Part shown: piece by piece, positions 17,517-26,153 of the stretch
Layout: every line of letters starts with the position of its first letter
Numbering within the stretch: the stretch's first letter is position 1
Origin: an uncultured Campylobacterales bacterium
GTDB lineage: Bacteria > Campylobacterota > Campylobacteria > Campylobacterales > Arcobacteraceae
Direction of reading: 5' to 3'
Length of the DNA: 40,768 nucleotides
NCBI GenBank assembly: GCA_938084175.1
Contig: CALKDR010000002.1
Location: forward strand, 1 to 40,768
Notes under the pieces: generated by a model
Databases searched by the model: none
Told to the model about the DNA's origin: nothing
What the model saw: only the letters and a program-made list of their open reading frames with translations
Position numbers and translations under genes: made by a program

Positions 17517-19130
17517 ATGAAATCATTTTCACAGTACAAACTAATATTAATTGTTGCTATAATATTAACGGCTTTTTATAATATATCATTTTTTAAAAAT
17601 GTTATTACAGTATATGAATTTTCAGGTTTAAATATAGTATATATTATTTCTCTTGGAATAGTATTGTTTTTATTAATAGTATTTTTATTTACAGTTTTTT
17701 CGTCAAAATATACTACAAAACCTATACTAATAGTTGTTTTGTTGACTTCATCATTCACAGCATATTTTATGGATACTTATCATGTAGTTATTGATAGTGA
17801 AATGATTAGAAATTCTTTACAAACAAACCTTTCAGAATCAGCGGATTTATTTAGTTTCCAATTAGTAGTATATGTGCTATTATTAGGAATATTACCTTCT
17901 TTCTTAACATATAAAATAAAACTAGAATATACAACTTTCAAAAAAGAGTTATTATCAAAAATAGCAGTTATTGTTGTTTCTTTATCTTTTGTTGTAATTA
18001 CAATTCTTACTTTTTCAAAATTTTATACTTCTTTTTTTAGAGAACATAAGCCTTTAAGATATCATGTAAATCCTATTTATTGGGTTTATAGTATTGGAAA
18101 TTATGTAAGTAAAACTCTTAATGCTGGACCTATTATCGTAAAAGAGATAGGTATAGATGCTAAAATTATAGAAACAAATGATGAGGTAGATAAAAAAGAA
18201 TTAATGATATTAGTTGTAGGTGAAGCTACTCGAGCTAATAGATTATCATTAAATGGATATGAAAAACAAACAAATCCTCTTTTAGAAAAAGAAGACATTG
18301 TTAATTTCCCAAATCTATATTCTTGTGGTACATCAACAGCGCATTCAGTTCCTTGCATGTTTTCAATATTTAATAAAGATGATTATAGTTATAAAAAAGG
18401 AATTTCAACTCAAAATGTTGTAGATGTATTAACTCATACAAAAGATATAAAAGTACTTTGGCGAGATAATAATTCTAGTTCAAAAGGTGTAGCAAATAGA
18501 GTAGATTATGAAGACTTTAGAACTTCAAAAACTAATACTATTTGTGATGATGAGTGTAGAGATGAAGGAATGCTTGTAGGTCTTGATGCTTATATTAAAA
18601 AGAATAAAAACAATGATATTCTAATAGTATTACATCAAATGGGAAATCATGGACCTGCTTATTATAAAAGATATCCAAAAGCTTATGAGAAGTTTAAACC
18701 TGTTTGTAAAACAAATCAATTAGAGCAGTGTACACAAGAAGAAGTAAGTAATGCATATGATAATGCGATTTTATACACAGACTATTTTTTATCTAAAACA
18801 ATAAATTTCTTAAAGTCTTATTCAAAAGATTATGAAACAGGAATGATTTACATGAGTGATCATGGTGAAAGCTTAGGAGAAAATGGACTTTATTTACATG
18901 GAATGCCATATTTTATGGCACCAGATGAGCAAAAAAGAGTTGCTTCTTTTATGTGGTTAGGACAAGGAGATATTAGAGAAGATATTGATGTTGATAAACT
19001 TAAATCATACGCTAATAAACAGTTTTCTCAAGATAATTTATTTCATACTTTATTATCATTTTTTGAAGTAGAAACAAAAGTCTATAATAAAAAATTAGAC
19101 ATACTTTATGATGCTAAAAAACTTCAATAA
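17517..19130 (+). CDS. eptA: Phosphoethanolamine transferase, EptA type
   Basis: Inner-membrane enzyme that transfers phosphoethanolamine from phosphatidylethanolamine to lipid A or other envelope targets, releasing diacylglycerol. About five N-terminal membrane helices (first 170 residues) precede the periplasmic sulfatase-like domain. That domain has the metal-site VVGEATRANRLSLNGY, the Thr nucleophile region SCGTSTAHSVPCMFS, and SDHGESLGENGLYLHG. I chose ATG 17517, with AAGG 6 bases upstream, over an in-frame TTG at 17493. The PAP2 gene overlaps its 3' end. This modification is known to raise resistance to cationic peptides. Confidence 0.92.
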   Translation: MKSFSQYKLILIVAIILTAFYNISFFKNVITVYEFSGLNIVYIISLGIVLFLLIVFLFTVFSSKYTTKPILIVVLLTSSFTAYFMDTYHVVIDSEMIRNSLQTNLSESADLFSFQLVVYVLLLGILPSFLTYKIKLEYTTFKKELLSKIAVIVVSLSFVVITILTFSKFYTSFFREHKPLRYHVNPIYWVYSIGNYVSKTLNAGPIIVKEIGIDAKIIETNDEVDKKELMILVVGEATRANRLSLNGYEKQTNPLLEKEDIVNFPNLYSCGTSTAHSVPCMFSIFNKDDYSYKKGISTQNVVDVLTHTKDIKVLWRDNNSSSKGVANRVDYEDFRTSKTNTICDDECRDEGMLVGLDAYIKKNKNNDILIVLHQMGNHGPAYYKRYPKAYEKFKPVCKTNQLEQCTQEEVSNAYDNAILYTDYFLSKTINFLKSYSKDYETGMIYMSDHGESLGENGLYLHGMPYFMAPDEQKRVASFMWLGQGDIREDIDVDKLKSYANKQFSQDNLFHTLLSFFEVETKVYNKKLDILYDAKKLQ

Positions 19131-19821
19131 GCAAATACTAATTACAAGTATTTGCTTAATTTATGTAATCATTTTATTTGAATTTACATCATTAGATGTT
19201 CTAGTTCAAAATTTATTTTTTGATAATGATACAAACACTTGGGTTTTAAACAGAAACGAAGTCATTTTAAAGTTTCTATTTTATGATGGAATAAAAAAAT
19301 TATTGATAATTTTTGCTTTTAGCATTTTATTTTCTTTAATATTTTTTAGAAAAAAAGAGCTAATACTGAAATATAAAAAAGCTTTATTAATAATTTTACT
19401 TTCAGCAATAACTATTCCTTTAATTGTTGGCTTTTTAAAATCAGTAACAAATACTCCTTGTCCCAAAAATATAGAATATTTTGCAGGCGAGTATCCTGAC
19501 ATAAAGCTATTTACAGCTTATCCAAAAGATTTTATTCAAAAATCAAAAGTAAAATGTTGGCCGGCAGGTCATGCAAGTGGTGGTTTTGCACTTATGTCAC
19601 TTTTCTTTTTATTTAAGAAAAGGAAATATCAAATTCGTGCACTTATTTTTGCTTTAGCTATTGGATGGAGTATGGGAATATATAAAATGCTCATAGGTGA
19701 CCATTTTTTAAGTCACACAATTATAACAATGCTAATTGCTTGGTTAATAATTTTAATTATAAATAATGTTGTAAATTTAATATATAAAAATAAGGAGAAA
19801 AAAATTGAGAAATCAGCCTAA
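19108..19821 (+). CDS. PAP2-family membrane phosphatase
   Basis: A 237 aa integral membrane phosphatase with about six hydrophobic segments. Catalytic blocks are NTPCPKNIEYFAGEYP, the WPAGHASGGFALM block (central His) and GDHFLSHTII (second His). The first block has CP where classic PAP2 enzymes have RP. In my knowledge this pattern, with PAGHASGG and HFLSH, is typical of the membrane-associated PAP2 subfamily near eptA genes, so I do not count it as a defect. Likely substrates are a lipid A phosphate or an isoprenoid or lipid phosphate. It overlaps eptA by 23 bases (an alternative ATG is at 19111) and the following dgkA by 17. Confidence 0.82.
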   Translation: MMLKNFNKQILITSICLIYVIILFEFTSLDVLVQNLFFDNDTNTWVLNRNEVILKFLFYDGIKKLLIIFAFSILFSLIFFRKKELILKYKKALLIILLSAITIPLIVGFLKSVTNTPCPKNIEYFAGEYPDIKLFTAYPKDFIQKSKVKCWPAGHASGGFALMSLFFLFKKRKYQIRALIFALAIGWSMGIYKMLIGDHFLSHTIITMLIAWLIILIINNVVNLIYKNKEKKIEKSA

Positions 19822-20167
19822 ATATAGTTTTTTCAAAAACACATCTTATGCATTAAAAGGATTAAAAGATGTATTGAAAAATGAAACATCTTTTAAAATT
19901 GAGTTAATTATAGCAATTGTTCTATTACCTCTTCTTGTATTTATTGATTTAATATTAGTAAATAAACTTTTAATGTTTATAACTTTAATGCTAATGCTTT
20001 TATCTGAAGTCATAAATAGTGCAATTGAAAGAGTTGTTGATCTTGTGACTGTCGAACATCACGAAATGGCAGGTCGAGCAAAAGACGTTGGAAGTGCTAT
20101 AGTATTTATTAGTATTTTTATTTTTTGTGTAACTTGGGGAACTCTTTTATACAATAGGTTTTTCTAA
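19805..20167 (+). CDS. dgkA: Diacylglycerol kinase, prokaryotic type
   Basis: Small trimeric inner-membrane kinase that phosphorylates diacylglycerol to phosphatidic acid. The 120 aa protein has three membrane helices and the family signature LLSEVINSAIERVVDLVT (about residues 62-79) with catalytic Glu, followed by HHEMAGRAKDVGSAIVF. It starts at TTG 19805 with AAGGAG (19792-19797) 7 bases upstream. Its place in the eptA operon makes sense, because EptA generates diacylglycerol that must be recycled. The 3' end overlaps the convergent kinase-like gene by 21 bases. Confidence 0.93.
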   Translation: MRNQPKYSFFKNTSYALKGLKDVLKNETSFKIELIIAIVLLPLLVFIDLILVNKLLMFITLMLMLLSEVINSAIERVVDLVTVEHHEMAGRAKDVGSAIVFISIFIFCVTWGTLLYNRFF

Positions 20168-20914
20168 GTTTTTAAACCATAAAATCCAAAGGTTTTCATA
20201 TATGATTTTATATGAAGCCAATTTTTTCATATCTTTTTTCCTGATTTTTTTGAAGTATCTTTTTAGAACTTGTTTTTCTTGTTTTTCATTTAATTTAAAC
20301 TCAAAACAAATATTTGCCAAATCAAAAAACTTATCATTTACACATGCAAACTCCCAATCAATTAGTTTTAAACTATTTTTGTGAAATAAGACATTATTTA
20401 TATTTATATCATGATGAGAAGTAACTGCATTAAATTTATATTTTTTGATTTTTTTTAATTCTTTAAATGACTCTTTTAATATTTTTTTAGATTTCTTATC
20501 TTTTAGTATTTTTTTATAGTATTTAAAATCATTTTTTAGACTATATGTTTTTTGAGTTGTTTTAATTTTATGAAGTTTTTTTATAGTATCAACTAAGTTA
20601 TTTAAGTCATCCTTTTTTAATTTATTTTTGTGCTTACCTTTTACAAAATCACAAATCATTAAAGAATTTACTTTATCTAAAAGATAAGGCTTTGCAGCAA
20701 TATCTTTTAAATAGGCTTTTTTTTGAACGAAAAATTCATATTCTCTACGATTTTCATCTTGATGTGTAAGATTAAAAACTCTTATTAAATACTCTTTTTT
20801 ATTTGTTCTTAGCTTGTAAATTGTATTACAAACACCTTGATTTTTTAATTTTTCAAGTTTGATTAACTCTTCTTTTTCAAATAAACTATATTTTTTAAGA
20901 TCGTTAATTTTCAT
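20147..20914 (-). CDS. Choline/ethanolamine kinase-like phosphotransferase
   Basis: A 255 aa protein of the aminoglycoside/choline kinase fold. The catalytic loop is VTSHHDININNVLFHKN (Asp and Asn of the HxDxxxxN motif), and the metal-binding LIDWEFACVNDKFFDLAN follows. The N-terminal lobe contains NTIYKLRTNKKEYLIRVFN with the likely ATP-binding Lys. The family phosphorylates small alcohols such as choline; LicA-like enzymes do so for surface phosphocholine. The substrate here is unknown. It is unusually Lys-rich. The gene is convergent with dgkA and lies 8 bases before gpx on the same strand. Confidence 0.75.
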   Translation of the reverse strand: MKINDLKKYSLFEKEELIKLEKLKNQGVCNTIYKLRTNKKEYLIRVFNLTHQDENRREYEFFVQKKAYLKDIAAKPYLLDKVNSLMICDFVKGKHKNKLKKDDLNNLVDTIKKLHKIKTTQKTYSLKNDFKYYKKILKDKKSKKILKESFKELKKIKKYKFNAVTSHHDININNVLFHKNSLKLIDWEFACVNDKFFDLANICFEFKLNEKQEKQVLKRYFKKIRKKDMKKLASYKIIYENLWILWFKNLEKPIV

Positions 20915-20922
20915 TGAATATA

Positions 20923-21468
20923 TTAGTTTAAAAGCTTTTTAATATCATCTTCAATAGCAGATGGTTTTGTAGTTGAACCAAATCTATCAACAACTTTTCC
21001 ATTTTTATTAACTAAAAACTTTGTAAAATTCCATTTAATACCTTCAGTACCTAAAATACCTGAAGCTTCTTTTTTAAGATATGAATATAAAGGAATTTCA
21101 TTTTCTCCATTTACATCAACTTTTGCAAACATATCAAACTCAACACCATAAGTTAATGTACAAAATTCTTGAATTTCAGCATTAGTTCCTGGTTCTTGAT
21201 TTGAAAATTGATTTGAGGGGAAGCCTAAAATCATAAAGTCTTCATTTTTATATTTCTTATATAAGTTTTCTAAACCTTCATATTGTCCTGTAAAACCACA
21301 TTTACTAGCTACATTTACAATTAGCAGAACCTTACCTTTGTATTTTGACATTGATACTTCATTTGAATTTATATCTTTTACATTAAAATCATAAATTGAC
21401 ATTTTATTTTCCTTTGCTATTAAAATTGAAAGAGAAAGAATAAATATTAGAATAATTTTTTGAATCAT
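20923..21468 (-). CDS. Glutathione peroxidase family thiol peroxidase, exported
   Basis: Reduces hydroperoxides. The 181 aa protein starts with a signal peptide (MIQKIILIFILSLSILIAKE), so it probably acts in the periplasm. The catalytic site is NVASKCGFTGQY with Cys57 in place of selenocysteine. The partner residues lie in LGFPSNQFSNQEPG (Gln) and IKWNFTKFLV (Trp, Asn). In the periplasm it more likely uses a thioredoxin-type reductant than glutathione. The following choline-kinase-like gene starts only 8 bases after its stop. Confidence 0.9.
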   Translation of the reverse strand: MIQKIILIFILSLSILIAKENKMSIYDFNVKDINSNEVSMSKYKGKVLLIVNVASKCGFTGQYEGLENLYKKYKNEDFMILGFPSNQFSNQEPGTNAEIQEFCTLTYGVEFDMFAKVDVNGENEIPLYSYLKKEASGILGTEGIKWNFTKFLVNKNGKVVDRFGSTTKPSAIEDDIKKLLN

Positions 21469-21609
21469 AATAAATACCTTTTTTTGTTTATATTTTAACC
21501 TAAATTACTGTTAATTAGTATAGTTTATGTATGCGTTTAGAAAATTAATATTGAGTGATTTTAACGAAATTTACAATTTGGAAAGTTATTTAAGTGTAAT
21601 TGGTATAAA

Positions 21610-21686
21610 TGGTCGGAGTGAAAGGACTCGAACCTTCGACCCCCTGGTCCCAAACCAGGTGCGCTACCAGGCTGCGCTACACTCCG
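21610..21686 (-). tRNA. tRNA-Pro (anticodon TGG)
   Basis: The 77-base minus-strand gene folds as a cloverleaf: acceptor CGGAGTG/CACTCCG, D arm GCGC...GCGC, anticodon arm CCTGG-TTTGGGA-CCAGG with anticodon TGG, and T arm with GGTTCGAGTCC. The 3' CCA is encoded. Confidence 0.95.
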
Positions 21687-21756
21687 ACGTTGTTAGGTTG
21701 GAATTTTAGTATTTTTTTTCTTTTTTGTCAAGAGTAAAATAAAAATATTTTGATAT

Positions 21757-22227
21757 TTACTTGTTTTTTATTATCTCAATAGAGTTCACATCTTCTATTA
21801 AAGTTTGTAATTCTCCATCTTTCATTTCAAAATAACCTTTACTTTTGATTCTATTTCTTGAGTTATAAATAAATTTATAATTCTTATCAAATTTTACATC
21901 AATGAACTTATCTTTTTTTACTTCGATTCTCTCATCTTTTGTATTATTTGAAAAAGCTTTTTTTAGTATATAAACGATTGCATATTTGTCTTTTTTATAT
22001 TTAATATTTTTGTCATCTTTCTTTCCCGTATAATCTTCATTATAAAAGACAAATTTATCTTTTCTTAATAACAATTTTGCAATTTTATTAGTTAAATTAG
22101 CTTCTAAATAATGATCTTTTAATGTATCAAAATTATCTATTGTTCCTAGCTCTAAACCTTGATATTTGATTGTATAACTCGCAAATGCTATATTTGTAAT
22201 CATAAGTATCGTAAATAAAAATCTCAT
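21757..22227 (-). CDS. Exported protein of unknown function
   Basis: A 156 aa protein with a signal peptide (MRFLFTILMITNIAFASY) and a Lys/Asp-rich mature part dominated by beta-strand-like stretches (YTIKYQGLELGTID, YAIVYILKK, FIYNSRNRIKSKGYFEM). It is probably periplasmic or outer-membrane associated. I recognise no family, and no cysteines or metal motifs are visible. It lies downstream of the SprT-like gene on the same strand, 65 bases away, so it could share a transcript. Confidence 0.6.
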   Translation of the reverse strand: MRFLFTILMITNIAFASYTIKYQGLELGTIDNFDTLKDHYLEANLTNKIAKLLLRKDKFVFYNEDYTGKKDDKNIKYKKDKYAIVYILKKAFSNNTKDERIEVKKDKFIDVKFDKNYKFIYNSRNRIKSKGYFEMKDGELQTLIEDVNSIEIIKNK

Positions 22228-22292
22228 TAATATCCTTTAAAAAGCAATAGTATAACTAAAATGTAGACTTATTGTGAATTTGTTTTTTTTAA

Positions 22293-22793
22293 TTATTTAA
22301 ATATATTTGTTTTTTCAATCAAGATATCTTGATGATTAACAAATCTATCACATCTTAAACCATTTAGTTTTTTACAAATTGTTTGCCACTTTTTTGAATG
22401 GCCTTTATTTTCATCTGAAAAATCACCTATTGCAAACATAATTGCATGTGCATACTCATGTGGCATCACATCATTTATCATATAATTTTCGTTTTCTTTA
22501 AATCTATTTTTATTTAAATATAGATTTATTTGCCCATTTTGCGAATATACAGCCATTCCAAACTTACTTGCATCTAATTTATCTGTTATAGTAATTGGAA
22601 ATACTCTTTTAATATTAAAGTTTTTATATGTTAAATATTTTAGATTTTGATGCTTTTCATATACTTTTAATTGTATTTCTTTTGATAAAGGGTTTTTTGA
22701 AAATGAGTAGTCTTGATACCAAAGGTATACTAATAAGGCACAAGAAATTAAAACAACTATTAAAAAAAACTTTTTAATTTGTTGAATAAACAT
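22293..22793 (-). CDS. Membrane-anchored SprT-like zinc metallopeptidase
   Basis: A 166 aa protein with one N-terminal membrane helix (about residues 7-26). The SprT-like domain has H112-E-Y-A-H116 as the HExxH zinc motif and a third ligand H132 in the GHSKKW block, as in SprT/Spartan proteins (HGxxF/W). The C-terminal zinc ribbon of classic SprT is absent; only Cys140 and Cys148 remain. The membrane anchor is unusual, because SprT proteins are normally cytosolic and nucleic-acid-linked. Substrate unknown. It starts 7 bases after the DnaJ-domain gene stops, so both form an operon. Confidence 0.72.
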   Translation of the reverse strand: MFIQQIKKFFLIVVLISCALLVYLWYQDYSFSKNPLSKEIQLKVYEKHQNLKYLTYKNFNIKRVFPITITDKLDASKFGMAVYSQNGQINLYLNKNRFKENENYMINDVMPHEYAHAIMFAIGDFSDENKGHSKKWQTICKKLNGLRCDRFVNHQDILIEKTNIFK

Positions 22794-22800
22794 CTTCTAT

Positions 22801-23271
22801 TTATTCAACAGTTTTCATTAACACATCTTTATAATGATTTAAATCTTTCATCATTGTGTCATCATGGTCGTTAATATCCGGATGATATTTACGTGCTAAT
22901 TCTTTATATTTTTTCTTTATTTCTTCTTTTGTAGGTTCATGAGTAAATCCAAAAAACTCTTTTGCTTTTTGAACTTCATCAAATCTTGGAGTATTATTAA
23001 AGCCATTGAAATTTGAGTTGTTAAAATTAGCATTGTTAAAGTTTTGAAAATCATTTGGATTAAAGTTAGTACCTTGTTTAAATTGGAAATTAAAACCATT
23101 TGTTTTCATTTTCTTTTTCAAATTATTAATAAACATAAATCCGATTATTAATAAAACTCCAATAATCATCAAGAATGTTCCAAAATTAGTAAATATTAAG
23201 TATAAAATAAAAAATAAAATTGATAGTCGAACTAATCTATTAAAGATGTAAATAAATGTGTTATTTGGCAT
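22801..23271 (-). CDS. Membrane-anchored DnaJ-domain protein
   Basis: A 156 aa J-domain protein. Two close hydrophobic helices (about residues 14-50) anchor it. An Asn/Phe-rich low-complexity linker (about 60-95: repeated NFN, NNSNF) connects to a C-terminal J domain (about 98-155) with HPD at 130-132 inside RKYHPDINDHD. It should recruit DnaK/Hsp70 to the inner membrane. The linker looks like a DjlA-type or DnaJ Gly/Phe-region substitute rich in Asn. It heads a minus-strand cluster with the SprT-like gene, suggesting a membrane proteostasis pair (inference). Confidence 0.8.
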   Translation of the reverse strand: MPNNTFIYIFNRLVRLSILFFILYLIFTNFGTFLMIIGVLLIIGFMFINNLKKKMKTNGFNFQFKQGTNFNPNDFQNFNNANFNNSNFNGFNNTPRFDEVQKAKEFFGFTHEPTKEEIKKKYKELARKYHPDINDHDDTMMKDLNHYKDVLMKTVE

Positions 23272-23323
23272 AGAATATAAATCCTTTTTGTAATAGGAAG
23301 TATTATAGTATTGTTTACTCTAG

Positions 23324-23506
23324 AATAAAATTAAACATATTGTTACATTTGCTGCGAAAAAAGGTTTTTTACTTCCTAAAAATACTTGGGATTTTGCTCC
23401 AAGAGAGCAATGGCCTACATCATGGGTTTCTAAATTTGAAGATAAAAATGAAATAGTATATTCTATTTCAAAAAAAGAAAAGAAATATCTCTTTTCTTTT
23501 TTATAA
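23324..23506 (+). other. C-terminal coding remnant, no start codon
   Basis: An open frame of about 60 codons without ATG reads HIVTFAAKKGFLLPKNTWDF and APREQWPTSWVSKFEDK, ending FSFL then stop at 23504-23506. Its composition looks like a real protein end, but the gene body is missing upstream, where the DnaJ gene starts in the other direction. I do not recognise the family. Confidence 0.3.
23473..23500 (-). terminator. Bidirectional intrinsic terminator
   Basis: Perfect 11 bp inverted repeat AAAAGAAAAGA / TCTTTTCTTTT with a 6 base loop. It follows the DsbA-family gene on the minus strand and has T-runs on both sides. Confidence 0.65.
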
Positions 23507-23508
23507 AT

Positions 23509-24132
23509 TTAAAAGTATGTATTTTCTCTCATATTCTCAATTTGTGCTAGCATTGCTTTATAATCACCAAATTGAATATTTATAGGATAAATCTCTTTTT
23601 TATACTTTAAAACTAAAGATGGAAAACTGTTAACATAAAGTGAACGTCTAAAATTCAATTCATTATTTAACATTTCTTCAATTTTTTGTGATTTTAAATC
23701 TTCTTCAAATTTCTTTTCATCCATTCCAATTTGCTTAGCACAATCAATTAAAACAGATGCATCACTTGGATTCTTTGCTTTTAAATAATAAGCTTCTTGA
23801 ATAGCACAAATCATTTCATCTTCTAATCCCTCATCTCGTGCAAGTATTGTAGCTTGACATGAAAGATATGTTGAACGTCTTGGCGTATTCTCTTTCCAAA
23901 AGTCATAATTGAATTTTGTTCCTACTTTTTGCTCAATTTCATACCAAATATTTTCAATCATTTCTCTTTGATGTTGTGGCATTGCTTCAGATGAGTGAGG
24001 CGCAAGACCCCCAACTACATGAACAAGTTTTACTTTTTCATCTAAGTTTTTTCTTAGTTCATCTAGTGTTGGCTTAAATGCATAACACCAAGAACACATT
24101 GGGTCATGTACATGATAAAGTGTATAAACCAT
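23509..24132 (-). CDS. DsbA-family (FrnE-like) thiol oxidoreductase
   Basis: A 207 aa thioredoxin-fold protein with the active site CSWC (Cys13-Cys16, in DPMCSWCYAFKP) and a large helical insertion typical of the DsbA/FrnE group. A cis-Pro-like block is FPSLVL near residue 175. There is no signal peptide, so it is cytoplasmic. FrnE-like proteins act as disulfide isomerase or 2-hydroxychromene-type oxidoreductases; the actual substrate is unknown. It stands alone, with a hairpin terminator immediately after its stop. Confidence 0.85.
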   Translation of the reverse strand: MVYTLYHVHDPMCSWCYAFKPTLDELRKNLDEKVKLVHVVGGLAPHSSEAMPQHQREMIENIWYEIEQKVGTKFNYDFWKENTPRRSTYLSCQATILARDEGLEDEMICAIQEAYYLKAKNPSDASVLIDCAKQIGMDEKKFEEDLKSQKIEEMLNNELNFRRSLYVNSFPSLVLKYKKEIYPINIQFGDYKAMLAQIENMRENTYF

Positions 24133-24247
24133 AAAAATCCTTTTTATTAATTTTAAATTTTCTTTTACAATAATTCCACAATAATAGCATAGAATTTTGC
24201 TTTAAAAAAAATATTGTAGAATGTTATTCATAATTAAAGGAATATTA

Positions 24248-24514
24248 ATGGATTATGAACAATTTGAAAAAGCGGTAGACACTTTAGGAATATTATCTCG
24301 TTTATCAAAAAAAGATTTAAAGCAAAAATATCTAAAACTTTCTAAGCGGTATCATCCTGATATGCCAGAAGGTAGTTCAGAGAAATTTTTAGAAATAAAA
24401 CAATCGTATGATTTATTGTGTGCATATATGGATTCTTATTGTTTTTCATTTGAAAAAGATGAATTTCTAACACAGTTTCCATCATTTACAAATTACAAAA
24501 ATTGGAATAGATAG
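24248..24514 (+). CDS. Small J-domain protein
   Basis: An 88 aa soluble protein made almost only of a J domain: KKDLKQKYLKLSKRYHPD with the HPD motif, then SEKFLEIKQSYDLL. I chose ATG 24248 (AAAGG at 24236-24240, 7 bases away) over an in-frame ATG 27 bases upstream that lacks a ribosome-binding site. J domains stimulate DnaK. The short aromatic C-terminal tail (FLTQFPSFTNYKNW) may bind the client. It is distinct from the membrane DnaJ-like gene nearby. Confidence 0.75.
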   Translation: MDYEQFEKAVDTLGILSRLSKKDLKQKYLKLSKRYHPDMPEGSSEKFLEIKQSYDLLCAYMDSYCFSFEKDEFLTQFPSFTNYKNWNR

Positions 24515-24572
24515 TAATTATGAAAATATAAGTAAAACAATGGTTTTATTCTCAGTATTTAGTACTCTTAGT

Positions 24573-24706
24573 TATACAAATATACAATTACTAATAATGG
24601 AAAGAATACAAATAATTTAGAAAATGGACAACGGCATTTACAAGGATGTTATATCGATAAAGATGAGTTATTCTCTAGAATTAGAATATTAGAAAGAGAA
24701 ATGTAA
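24573..24706 (+). other. Possible coding remnant in a gene-free stretch
   Basis: The 321 bp between the J-domain gene and the ADP-ribosylglycohydrolase gene hold no complete gene. One open stretch without a clear start reads NGQRHLQGCYIDKDELFSR and ends LEREM then stop at about 24706. It may be the end of a decayed gene. I do not recognise it. The remaining part (24707-24835) is AT-rich, with a ribosome-binding site for the next gene. Confidence 0.25.
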
Positions 24707-24835
24707 AGTATTTTCATTAAAATATTATTAATTTTTAACACTAACTAAATAAAAAAAGAGGATAATAGAGAACTTTGCTATTATATGATTTCATATATTA
24801 TAAAAAAAGCTTACAATAAATAAAGGAAAACAAAT

Positions 24836-25693
24836 ATGTTTGATAGAAAAAAAATAAAACAATTAATTTTAACATCTTTAATAAGTGATTCATACTCTTT
24901 AGGAGCTCATTGGGTTTATGATGAAAAACAATTAACAAACAGCGATATAAATTGGGAAGAGTTAAATAATCCTCTTTCTGTTTGGCACAAAGGAAAACTT
25001 GCAGGTGATTTTACTCATTATGGAGATCAAACTTATTGGTTATATAAGTTTTTAGAAGATAAAGAATCTTTTGATGAGAATGAATATTTAAAATATTGGC
25101 AAGTTAAAATAGCTTCTTATGGTGGTTATATTGATGGAGCAACAAGACAGACTTTAGAAAACATTAAAAACAATGTAGTTCCAAGTGGTTCAGACTCTAG
25201 TGATTTATCAATTATTGGAAGAATTACACCATTATTATTAGTTTCAAAAACAAAAGAAGAGTTTTTAGAAAATGTAGAAAAATTTGTAAAACTTACTCAC
25301 AATTCAAATAAGGCAATAAGTGCTTCAAGATTTTTTGCAAACTTATTACTTGAAACTTTAGAAGGTAATGATCTCAATGAAAGTTTAGAAAAATTAAAAG
25401 CACAAAGTGATACTCATATTCAAGCTTTAATATCAAGAGGAGTTGCTTCTAAAAATGAAGATACTTTTCAAACTATTAGAGAATTTGGACCAGCTTGTGA
25501 TATTGAAGAAGGATTTTCGGGAATAGTACATCTTTTAAGTAAATATACAAACTTGAAAGATATGTTAATAAATAATGCAAAAGCAGGTGGTGACTCAAGT
25601 GCTAGAGCTATGATTGCAGCTGCTATTCTTATGAGTAATCAGTCAATTAGTCAAATACCACAAAACTGGTTAGCAATAAAAGTAGCAATTTAA
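24836..25693 (+). CDS. ADP-ribosylglycohydrolase family protein
   Basis: A 285 aa all-helical protein of the ARH/DraG family, whose members remove ADP-ribose from proteins or small molecules with a di-Mg centre. Seen are LTSLISDSYSLGAHWVYD (N-terminal metal block, normally GxxxGDAxG), DFTHYGDQTYWLY (GQYTDDT-like), GATRQTL, THNSNKAISASRFF, and the C-terminal GGDSSARAMIAAAIL (GGDxDxxA-like) metal block. Several acidic metal ligands deviate (Ser where Asp is usual), so it may be a specialised subgroup. It is followed after 13 bases by psiE. Confidence 0.75.
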   Translation: MFDRKKIKQLILTSLISDSYSLGAHWVYDEKQLTNSDINWEELNNPLSVWHKGKLAGDFTHYGDQTYWLYKFLEDKESFDENEYLKYWQVKIASYGGYIDGATRQTLENIKNNVVPSGSDSSDLSIIGRITPLLLVSKTKEEFLENVEKFVKLTHNSNKAISASRFFANLLLETLEGNDLNESLEKLKAQSDTHIQALISRGVASKNEDTFQTIREFGPACDIEEGFSGIVHLLSKYTNLKDMLINNAKAGGDSSARAMIAAAILMSNQSISQIPQNWLAIKVAI

Positions 25694-25706
25694 ATATAGG
25701 AATAAA

Positions 25707-26153
25707 ATGAAACGAACAATATTAAATTTTTTCAAAGATAAGTTATATATAGAAATATCAATTGCTAGTGTGTTATTTCTAATTGCACTCTCTTTAGACA
25801 TGCTTATGGATTTTATTATTTATATGCTTTATTTTATTATTTTTTTAGAAATAGTAAGAGCTGTTGTTAATTACGTAAGAGAAGAAAGAGTTGTTCTTTC
25901 TTTGTTAGTTGATGCATTCATAATTTTGGCTTTACGAGAATTTATTGTAAATGTTGTAAAAGTAAATAAAGAAGACTTACCAACATTTGAAGCACTTTTT
26001 TCAAGTGCTGTAAATTTAAATTTGTTCGTTTTAGCAGGGGTAATAATATTTTTATTAATTGTAAGGTTTTTATCAGTTAGAACATCTCAAAGATATTTAT
26101 TTGGTAGAAAAGAAAAGACTAATGAAACACAAGGTGATGAAGTATCTAAATGA
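25707..26153 (+). CDS. PsiE-family inner-membrane protein
   Basis: A 148 aa protein with four hydrophobic segments (about residues 18-34, 36-52, 64-82 and 100-120) and the family-like EIVRAVVNYVREERV and LVDAFIILALREFIV blocks. PsiE in E. coli is phosphate-starvation inducible and of unknown function. It overlaps the radical SAM gene by 4 bases and follows the ADP-ribosylglycohydrolase gene closely, so the three form an operon. Confidence 0.75.
   Translation: MKRTILNFFKDKLYIEISIASVLFLIALSLDMLMDFIIYMLYFIIFLEIVRAVVNYVREERVVLSLLVDAFIILALREFIVNVVKVNKEDLPTFEALFSSAVNLNLFVLAGVIIFLLIVRFLSVRTSQRYLFGRKEKTNETQGDEVSK

Noticed and set aside
19108-19821. PAP2 phosphatase as catalytically dead because CP replaces RP in motif 1
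   Set aside because: The CP form together with PAGHASGG and HFLSH looks typical of its subfamily, so I do not treat it as a defect.
21527-21709. Plus-strand 60-codon frame containing GRSERTRTFDPLVPNQ
   Set aside because: It is the antisense translation of the tRNA-Pro gene, a well-known annotation artefact.
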